Positions 46,744 through 53,926 of a stretch of DNA of 64,000 nt are shown piece after piece. Each line of letters begins with the position of its first letter. The first letter of the stretch is position 1. The stretch comes from CBDFKQ01 sp965248855. Its GTDB lineage: Bacteria > Bacteroidota > Bacteroidia > Cytophagales > 172606-1. The position numbers and the translations under genes were made by a program. The stretch is from NCBI GenBank assembly GCA_965248855.1, contig CBDFKQ010000005.1:62001-126000 (forward strand). The letters are read 5' to 3'. The notes beneath the pieces are model-generated. The model had not been told where the DNA came from. It did no database searches and saw only the letters and a program-made list of their open reading frames with translations.

Positions 46744-49113
46744 TTATTTATTATATATAGATTTTAACATAACTTCTTCTCCGGCAATAAATTCTTTTTC
46801 TAAAAAGGAGCCTTTTATTTCTTTTTTGTCTAATAAGAAAGCTTCACCAAGCCCATGATACAACTTTAGTTTACCACCCATCTTACTTTTAATTTTTATT
46901 AACTTTACTCGTCCATTACTTACTTCTCCGCTTACCAAAAAAGCACCCTCAGTTAAAATATTATAAAATTGCAGATTTTTTAATTGAGCATTCAGTCCCG
47001 GTAATATATATATCTCGTCATTTATATTTTGTACCAGAAGTTCAATTACAGCACTCAGTGCACCAAGCCCCGCATCCATTTGCATAACCTCATGATTTTC
47101 AATAGCAGGTACTTGACTATAATCCAAGGAACCAAAAGGAACAGAAATTCCGTTTTTATTTGCGTTATGCAGAGTCCCTCTCCCTTCATTTACAAAGTTC
47201 TCTCTCCAAAAATGAAGTAAGCTTATTGCTGCACTCGTGTTGCCAACACGAGAATGGATAATAGAGGCCCAAGGTATACACCAACCTGTCCAAGCGCCTG
47301 TTCCTTTGTGAACCCAATAATTAATAGAGGCATCAATTATTTTTCTTTGATTTATTTCTTTTAAATTAAATGTTGCGAAAGGATATATGCCGGCTAAATG
47401 TGAATGATGGCGATGGCTGTCTATCAATTCTTTCCCTTCCCATAAGCCGATATGGGGTTTTTTAGAATAGGAACTCATCCATGGGTCAGCCTCAAATATT
47501 TGTTTGTCAACCAATGTATAAATGGGTAATTGTTGTGAAACAGAAATCCATCGAGGGTCAATTGGCTTTCCCATTACTTGTGCCGCCTTTGGCAATATGG
47601 ATGCTATCATATGCAATGCAGCCAATTGAAAAGAAGCATTCTTCCCCCATCCCAAAATACCGGCTCCTCCATATTCAGGACTTACCGAAACCGGTAAGGC
47701 CAAACTTTTTACACCATTATTATCAGTTATTTCTTCTAACATACCCCAATACCCTTCAAAAGCCCCTACCAAAAGGGGATAAGCGGTTTCTTGTAATATT
47801 TTTTCATCCATACCATACCGATAGTGCTGCCAAGCCAGCATTGCCATCCAAGCTGTACAAGCGTGATCAATAGTTCCTGTCCAATATGTTCCTATTATCT
47901 GACAACGGTCATCTGTGGCAGCGGACAACATCATGGCATCCTTTGTACCGAAAAAAGTTTCTCCGTTTTTCCGTAATTGTGGCATCCAATTTTGAATCAT
48001 TTTCCATAAAGGTGAAAAATGTGAAAGGCGATTCGTAGCCAACGCCGGTGTATAAATCATTTCAAGGTTGATATTGAAATGATAATCGTTGCTCCAGGGT
48101 GGTAATTGATATTCTTCCATAAAAGGTCCCTGCAGTGTTGCCGGAAGGCCTTGAGGAGGTGTTAAACACGCTTGTTTATACAAACCATAGTCTACAATCT
48201 CCTGCAAAACAGTATCCTGCAAAATGATTTTTGGCACTTCAGACCAGTAATTAAACCACCATTCATTTTTTTTGTTTATAAGTGAATCTGCATTAAACCC
48301 GGTAAATATTTTTTCTGCTTTATCGATTATTTTATCATCAATTATTTTTTCGCCTAAAATAGTAGTAATTAAAAGATACTTTGAAGTGTTTTGACAGGCA
48401 ACAGCCAAAGGTACATCGTCAGGTAAAGATTGAGTGAACCCTATAATATTGCCTTTTATCCAATTTTTAGGGGGTTTTACTCCTGTTTTTTCAAATTCCT
48501 TTCTCATATTTAAATTTTCTCCTGCCGGTATAAGCCTTGTGGTTATCTTTCCAATGAGTTCATTAGGTATTTTTAGCCAGGTCAACTCTAAATAAGGCGA
48601 TTGGTTAAGTGTAAAAAACTTAACTGTCCCTATTTTATCAGATACAAAAAGCAGAATTTCTCCGGATTGTAATAATAAATCACCTCGAAGTAATTTCCAT
48701 CCTTCAGGTAATTTTATTTCTAATACCCCACCTCCTATTTGATGAGGTTCTTTGGGTTGGCTATTTGGACTTATGGGTGTTGCAAAAAGCTTTTTAAGTC
48801 CAACTTCGTCTTTTACTTCTAATAATTTCTTTACTTCTTTATATGTTGTTTTGATAGAAGAATAATTATCGCTTCTATGATCCCAAAACCCTGTTCTGGC
48901 AATAGTAATATTAAGAATGTTGTCTTTTCCCCATATCATTAATCCTTGTTTTCCATTCCCCATTAATATTCCTGCATGAGTTCTATTGATTGGAAAATTC
49001 CAAATAAGTTTTTTGGAATTTCCGGGATTTTCAAGGTTTGCCTCTTGTGAAAAAATTGGAAATAAAATGAAATGGAATAAGATTATTATTGCCTTTTTTA
49101 TATAGGTTCCCAT
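46744..49113 (-). CDS. Exported GH95-family alpha-L-fucosidase-like enzyme
   Basis: A 789-residue protein with a signal peptide (residues ~8-22, FHFILFPIFSQ). Family 95 features are HAGILMGNGKQGLMIWG near the N-terminus, the substrate-binding block WSNDYHFNINLEMIYTPA around residue 345, SVSPEYGG around 480, and SHRHHSHLAGIYPF around 565. The conserved Asn pair and the Glu/Asp of the (alpha/alpha)6 barrel appear to be kept. GH95 enzymes are inverting alpha-1,2-L-fucosidases or alpha-L-galactosidases. It is last gene of the GH29-uxaA-GH95 unit, 28 bp after uxaA, so fucose or a related sugar is the likely product. Confidence 0.88.
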   Translation of the reverse strand: MGTYIKKAIIILFHFILFPIFSQEANLENPGNSKKLIWNFPINRTHAGILMGNGKQGLMIWGKDNILNITIARTGFWDHRSDNYSSIKTTYKEVKKLLEVKDEVGLKKLFATPISPNSQPKEPHQIGGGVLEIKLPEGWKLLRGDLLLQSGEILLFVSDKIGTVKFFTLNQSPYLELTWLKIPNELIGKITTRLIPAGENLNMRKEFEKTGVKPPKNWIKGNIIGFTQSLPDDVPLAVACQNTSKYLLITTILGEKIIDDKIIDKAEKIFTGFNADSLINKKNEWWFNYWSEVPKIILQDTVLQEIVDYGLYKQACLTPPQGLPATLQGPFMEEYQLPPWSNDYHFNINLEMIYTPALATNRLSHFSPLWKMIQNWMPQLRKNGETFFGTKDAMMLSAATDDRCQIIGTYWTGTIDHACTAWMAMLAWQHYRYGMDEKILQETAYPLLVGAFEGYWGMLEEITDNNGVKSLALPVSVSPEYGGAGILGWGKNASFQLAALHMIASILPKAAQVMGKPIDPRWISVSQQLPIYTLVDKQIFEADPWMSSYSKKPHIGLWEGKELIDSHRHHSHLAGIYPFATFNLKEINQRKIIDASINYWVHKGTGAWTGWCIPWASIIHSRVGNTSAAISLLHFWRENFVNEGRGTLHNANKNGISVPFGSLDYSQVPAIENHEVMQMDAGLGALSAVIELLVQNINDEIYILPGLNAQLKNLQFYNILTEGAFLVSGEVSNGRVKLIKIKSKMGGKLKLYHGLGEAFLLDKKEIKGSFLEKEFIAGEEVMLKSIYNK

Positions 49114-49141
49114 TATCTTTTTGTTAATAAGATTAATTCAA

Positions 49142-50803
49142 TTAGAGACTTACCCCTCTTTTCCAAGGTATAAAATCATCCTGATGCTTGGCTACAGCTT
49201 TAGGGATAATTTCGCCGCTTGCCACTTTTATGCAATATTCAAGTATTTCTTCTCCTACTTCTTCAATCGTCTTTTTACCGTCAATTATATCACCCGTATT
49301 AAAATCAATAATGTCTGACATGCGATTTGACAGGTTGGAATTGGATGACACCTTGATTACAGGGCAGATTGGGTTTCCTGTAGGGGTTCCCAGACCTGTT
49401 GTAAATAAAATAATATTTGCTCCGGAAGCTGTCTGCCCTGTTGTTGCTTCTACATCATTTCCGGGTGTACAAACCAAACTTAAGCCGGCTTTGGTAACCG
49501 TTTCCGTATAGTTTAAAACATCGACAATCGGAGATGTCCCCCCTTTTTTTGCGGCACCTGCAGATTTTATCGCATCGGTTATCAGTCCGTCTTTTATATT
49601 TCCCGGCGAAGGATTCATGCTGAATCCCGAACCAACTTTATGTGCCAGTTCATCATAGGTTTGCATAAGATGAATAAATTTTTCTGCCTTTTCTTTTTCA
49701 ATACAGCGGTCTACAATTTCTTGTTCGACACCGCACAATTCGGGAAATTCGGCCAGCAAAACTTTTCCTCCCAAACCGACAAGTAAATCGGCCGCATAAC
49801 CGACTGCGGGATTTGCAGAGATGCCCGAAAAGCCGTCACTTCCTCCACATTTTACCCCTATTGTCAGTTTATCCAGAGGGGCTTCCTGCCTTTCCTGTTT
49901 ATTTATCCCGATAAGACCCGAAAAAGTTTTTTGAATTGCTTCCGAAAGCATGCTTTCCTCACTTTCTGAACCCTGCTGTTCAAAGATCAATAAGGGTTTA
50001 TTAAACCCGGGGTTAAGATTATATAAATCCTTTTTAAAATCGTCGATTTGTAAATGTTGGCAACCCAGACTCAGTAAAGTTACTCCCCCCACATTTGGAT
50101 GATTTGCATACGCTGCCAAAAGAGTACTCAGGGTCGAAGAATCCTGACGGGTGCCTCCGCATCCGCCCTGATGATTGAGAAATTTGATTCCATCAACATT
50201 TTTAAATATTTTTCCCGTGTGTATTATTGTTTCACTCACCGAAAAATCGGAATTGATTGCCTCCCTCCCGGATTGGTAAAGATTGATAAGATTACGCGTT
50301 AAGAACTTATATTTTTCTGAAGTGCCGTAACCCAATTCACTTTCCAAGGCTTCTTTAATTATATCCATATTACGGTTTTCGCAGAATACCGTGGGTATAA
50401 ATAACCAGTAATTGGCTGTGCCGACCCGGCCGTCTTCTCTTACAAAGCCTTTAAATGTCCTGTTTTTAAATCGGTCGGTATCGGGTGGAATCCAGTTATA
50501 ATGAAATTCACGAAAAAAATAAGGGTTTGTGGCATGCTTTACATTAAAGGTAGTTATCAAGCCGCCTGCAGGAATGGGATTTACGGCCTTGCCGACCAAT
50601 ATGCCATACATGATAATTGCATCTCCCGTCTCAAATGCTTTGATCACAAACTTATGCTTTGCCGCGATATCATCATTAAGGGTGAAAGTATCATTATCAT
50701 AGCTTACGGTTTCACCTTTTTTCAAATCCTGTAAAGCAACTAAAACATTATCTTTCGGATGGATTTTGAGACAGGTTCTATTTATTGACATCATAATTAA
50801 CAC
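49142..50803 (-). CDS. uxaA: UxaA-family altronate dehydratase-like enzyme
   Basis: A 553-residue protein. The N-terminal SAF domain (residues ~10-95, KIHPKDNVLVALQDLKKGE, HKFVIKAFETGD) precedes the UxaA catalytic region with HQGGCGGTRQDS, LGCQHLQ, VGVKCGGSDGFSGISANPA and a late TGQTASGANIILFTTGLGTPTG. A start at 50791 (MSINRTCLK) is as likely as 50803. UxaA enzymes dehydrate D-altronate or galactarate-like acids with Fe2+. Flanked by two alpha-L-fucosidases, it may act on L-fuconate or L-galactonate instead; that is inference from context. Confidence 0.9.
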   Translation of the reverse strand: MLIMMSINRTCLKIHPKDNVLVALQDLKKGETVSYDNDTFTLNDDIAAKHKFVIKAFETGDAIIMYGILVGKAVNPIPAGGLITTFNVKHATNPYFFREFHYNWIPPDTDRFKNRTFKGFVREDGRVGTANYWLFIPTVFCENRNMDIIKEALESELGYGTSEKYKFLTRNLINLYQSGREAINSDFSVSETIIHTGKIFKNVDGIKFLNHQGGCGGTRQDSSTLSTLLAAYANHPNVGGVTLLSLGCQHLQIDDFKKDLYNLNPGFNKPLLIFEQQGSESEESMLSEAIQKTFSGLIGINKQERQEAPLDKLTIGVKCGGSDGFSGISANPAVGYAADLLVGLGGKVLLAEFPELCGVEQEIVDRCIEKEKAEKFIHLMQTYDELAHKVGSGFSMNPSPGNIKDGLITDAIKSAGAAKKGGTSPIVDVLNYTETVTKAGLSLVCTPGNDVEATTGQTASGANIILFTTGLGTPTGNPICPVIKVSSNSNLSNRMSDIIDFNTGDIIDGKKTIEEVGEEILEYCIKVASGEIIPKAVAKHQDDFIPWKRGVSL

Positions 50804-50863
50804 TTAATTTAAAATATAAACTGTCAGGCCTCGTGCATATTGCTTAAAATTGTAGGCATACCT

Positions 50864-50929
50864 TTACAAACCAAAGGTTTCGTCACCGATAAATTTTTCA
50901 GAAGCCTGCGCATGGTTTAATACTTTCAT
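50864..50929 (-). pseudogene. 21-codon remnant resembling the start of lactate-utilisation protein LutB
   Basis: ATG at 50929 directly abuts the GH29 stop and reads MKVLNHAQASEKFIGDETFG before a TAA. From memory, LutB-type iron-sulfur proteins begin with a similar HAxxSEKFI motif. Lactate oxidation would fit the end of the oxidative L-fucose pathway. The fragment is short, so the match may be chance. Confidence 0.3.
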
Positions 50930-52354
50930 TTATAATGCATTTTCTATTTTAAAAACCCATGCATAATCACAGGGATTAGTTAAAGGGGTAACTTTTGGAA
51001 TCACAATATTAAGACTGCCATTTTTATATGACGTTGTAACATTGAATTTTAATCCCAACATTTTTACGTTACCGGGTTTCTTAATGTGATCAATTACAAT
51101 ATCTCTCTCCGGGAATTTTGTTGATATCAGATATAAATCCTTTCCTTTTTTGGTATAATATATATTCGTTGTTTTGGTAATTGGGGGAGCATCTGTCCAT
51201 TTGCGGGTACCATAAATAGCTTCTCCATTAATATTTAACCATTTACCTATATCCGATAACCTTTGTTGCATAATCACCGGTATGTGGCCGTCGGCTGTAG
51301 GCCCGATATTAAGTAAAAGATTACCTCCCATCGCTACTTTGCCGATAAGGTCATGAACCAGTTGTTGTGAACTTGCATAATCTTCTAAATTTTCATTTTT
51401 ATTGTAACCAAATGAAAACCCGATACCTTTAGATTCTTCCCATGGTTTTTGTATTGTTTTCATGTCTACCATTTTATCTTTTAGGTTGCCGTACTCTACA
51501 GTTGAATAACCGCCATGTTCACCCCAGGTATCTTTCCCCCATCTGTCATTAATAACTATTGTTTCCTTTACCGGTGATTCATTATAGAGCCATGCCATAA
51601 ATTCGGGCATTTTCCATACGCTTGAAGAGTAATCCCATTGACCGTCGCCCCAAAGAATATCGGGTTTATAACTGTTAACAAGATCTTTCATTTGCGGCAG
51701 CATATGTTCATTCACATATCTGTCAATAGTTTCAGGCTTATAAAGTGGGTTGAACCATTCATAAAGAGAATAATAATATCCCATTTTAAGTCCTTTATTT
51801 TTAACCGATTTTGTTAAATCGCCCAATAAATCACGATGAGGACCGACATCAACCGCGTTCCAGTTCCATGACTGTGCGGATGGCCAAAGTGTAAAACCTT
51901 CATGGTGCTTGGATGTTAATACAACATATTTGGCACCTGAATTATTGAGTATTTCAGCCCATTGTTCGGGATCAAAATATTCGGCATTAAAATTTTTGGT
52001 AAAGTCCTGATACTTGAAATCTTTTCCATAAGTTTTTTCATGGTGCTCAAGAAACTCTTTATACCCAAATTTATTTTTGTTTTCGGGTGTATTTATTCTT
52101 TGCCAATACCATTCGGCATATTTCATACCTATTCGGTTTCCCCAATCATTACCTGCAAGACCTTTAAAGTCTCTGTCCGTTGGCCCCCAGGCCGGTACTG
52201 AAAACAATCCCCAATGGATAAAAATGCCGAACTTCGCATCTTCAAACCAGGCAGGATTAGGCCTGCTGTCAATAGATTTCCAGTCAGCTTCATATTTTTG
52301 CTGAGCAAACAGCACATTTGAAAAGAGAATAAAACAGAAAAAAAAATATTTCAT
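50930..52354 (-). CDS. Exported GH29 alpha-L-fucosidase
   Basis: A 474-residue enzyme with a signal peptide (1-17, NVLFAQ). GH29 landmarks are clear: PAWFEDAKFGIFIHWGLFSVPAW near residue 33, TSKHHEGFTLWPS near 145, GYYYSLYEWFNP near 192, and the nucleophile motif ILWGDGQWD with Asp237. GNLLLNIGPTADGHIP follows. It is a retaining exo-enzyme that releases alpha-L-fucose; the acid/base residue cannot be fixed by eye. It is first in a leftward unit with uxaA and GH95 and is divergent from the AraC gene. Confidence 0.95.
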   Translation of the reverse strand: MKYFFFCFILFSNVLFAQQKYEADWKSIDSRPNPAWFEDAKFGIFIHWGLFSVPAWGPTDRDFKGLAGNDWGNRIGMKYAEWYWQRINTPENKNKFGYKEFLEHHEKTYGKDFKYQDFTKNFNAEYFDPEQWAEILNNSGAKYVVLTSKHHEGFTLWPSAQSWNWNAVDVGPHRDLLGDLTKSVKNKGLKMGYYYSLYEWFNPLYKPETIDRYVNEHMLPQMKDLVNSYKPDILWGDGQWDYSSSVWKMPEFMAWLYNESPVKETIVINDRWGKDTWGEHGGYSTVEYGNLKDKMVDMKTIQKPWEESKGIGFSFGYNKNENLEDYASSQQLVHDLIGKVAMGGNLLLNIGPTADGHIPVIMQQRLSDIGKWLNINGEAIYGTRKWTDAPPITKTTNIYYTKKGKDLYLISTKFPERDIVIDHIKKPGNVKMLGLKFNVTTSYKNGSLNIVIPKVTPLTNPCDYAWVFKIENAL

Positions 52355-52724
52355 ATTGTATTTGTATTATTTATTATTTAGAATTTCTGATATGTGTTTC
52401 ACTTTTAATGTTGTATTGTTTCTTCGTATAATATATTCACTACTTGGTAATTAACATAATTTGTAAAAAAGTTCTTATTCCCAACCTTTCTATAATACTA
52501 ATTTATATCTAAATTTTTCATATTAGAAAGCCTCTTGCAATATTAAAAGAAAATATATTATAAATACAACAATTAAATTTAAACCAACTCACGTTTATAG
52601 AGACGAAATATGAAAAAATTTATTCAAAAGTATAACCATATCTATTTGCAAATTTTTACAAAAACAAAACGGAAATAAGTATAAACAGGAAATAAATATT
52701 TATTATTTGATTCCATATTCAATC
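52355..52724. other. Leader or intergenic DNA upstream of GH29
   Basis: AT-rich, no gene. If the promoter block at 52725-52857 drives GH29 this would be a 370 nt untranslated leader. Confidence 0.4.
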
Positions 52725-52857
52725 AGTACATTTAAAATAAAAAGTAGGACAAACTAAATGAATACTTAGGCAAAAAAAAATGATTTAATTATCCAACATT
52801 GCGATTATTTTAACATATTTGTTGATTAAAAATTAAAATCATGCAAATTACGTAACA
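52725..52857 (-). promoter_or_regulatory. Shared ECF-type promoter block, copy C (GH29 operon / araC divergent region)
   Basis: On the minus strand: TTTGT (52753-52749), 19 nt, GTACT (52729-52725), with upstream GTTAAAATAAT and GTTGGATAATT. The far edge of the block (ATGCAAATTACGTAACA on the plus strand) ends at the araC start codon, so the block is also the araC leader. It aligns with copies A and B. Confidence 0.6.
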
Positions 52858-53724
52858 ATGAAACCACACTTACTTAAGGTTTCTTCTGAACCTTTGTTTT
52901 CATTTGGAGTTAGATTGGATGTTATGCCCAATTTTTATAATCAATGGCATTATCATCCTGAATTAGAATTGTTGTATATAAAAAATGGATCCGGTACTCA
53001 CTTTGCGGGTAATAATATTGAGCCGTTTGTGGGGGGTGAGTTAATACTTCATGGCAAAAATGTACCTCATGTATTGAGAAGTAATGAAAGCGGTTTGGAT
53101 AGAGGAGCTTGCCAGGCAATTGTAATACATTTTGTGGAAAATTTTTTAGGAAGTGAATTTCTAAGTTTACCTGAAATGAAAAAGATAAATGAATTAATTA
53201 AACATTCAGGGCGCGGAATAAAATTTACGGGGGCTACAAAAGAAACTGTTATATCATTAATGGAAAAGATGTTGATAAGTGATGATATGGAAAAATTGAT
53301 TATGGTTCTTCAGGTTCTTAACATATTATCAAAGAGTGACGAAAGAATTTACTTATCAAGTGTAGGATTTGATGGGCAACTTAATGAAGTAGATGCAAAA
53401 CGATTGGATAGAATATATAACTATTCGTTAGAAAACTATACAAACGATATTTCATTAGAAGAGATTTCATCAATTGCAAATATGAGCCCTCCTTCTTTTT
53501 GCAGGTATTTTAAATTACGGACAAAAAAAACATTTTCTCAATTTTTACTTGAAATTAGGGTTGGTCAGGCATGCAAATTATTAATTGACAGCGAGTTAAG
53601 TATTTCTCGAGTATGTTATGAAAGTGGATTTAATTGTTTTTCTAATTTTAATCGTTATTTCAAAAAGATTAAAAATTTAACTCCCAAAGAATATCAAAAG
53701 AAATATTTAAAAAGTAAACACTAA
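52858..53724 (+). CDS. AraC-family transcriptional regulator with cupin sensor domain
   Basis: A 288-residue regulator. The N-terminal cupin-type domain (residues ~10-110: YNQWHYHPELELLYIKNGSGTHF, HGKNVPHVL) is a likely sugar-binding sensor. The C-terminal ~100 residues form the double helix-turn-helix of AraC/XylS (ISLEEISSIANMSPPSFCRYFK, SISRVCYESGFNCFSNFNRYFKK, TPKEYQKKY). It is divergent from the GH29 fucosidase operon and probably controls it. The start at 52858 lies at the edge of the shared promoter block. Confidence 0.93.
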   Translation: MKPHLLKVSSEPLFSFGVRLDVMPNFYNQWHYHPELELLYIKNGSGTHFAGNNIEPFVGGELILHGKNVPHVLRSNESGLDRGACQAIVIHFVENFLGSEFLSLPEMKKINELIKHSGRGIKFTGATKETVISLMEKMLISDDMEKLIMVLQVLNILSKSDERIYLSSVGFDGQLNEVDAKRLDRIYNYSLENYTNDISLEEISSIANMSPPSFCRYFKLRTKKTFSQFLLEIRVGQACKLLIDSELSISRVCYESGFNCFSNFNRYFKKIKNLTPKEYQKKYLKSKH

Positions 53725-53890
53725 GTAAATGAATAAACAAGTATTGGTTGAAATAATAGTGGGCTAAAATACTTTTTAAAATAGAGAATTCACCGGATAA
53801 CATCTTGGAAACATCTAAAAATCGTTATTCATTAAGCATTGTTTCAATTTATAAAACAGATTGAGCGGCTTGCTAATTTTACTTCAATAT

Positions 53891-53920
53891 AAAAAGGTGG
53901 GCTTTATACCCACCTTTTTA
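53891..53920. terminator. Bidirectional terminator between araC and beta-helix protein 2
   Basis: Perfect 11 bp stem AAAAAGGTGGG/CCCACCTTTTT (53891-53901, 53909-53919), 7 nt loop, A/T edges. Confidence 0.9.
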
Positions 53921-53926
53921 AAATAT

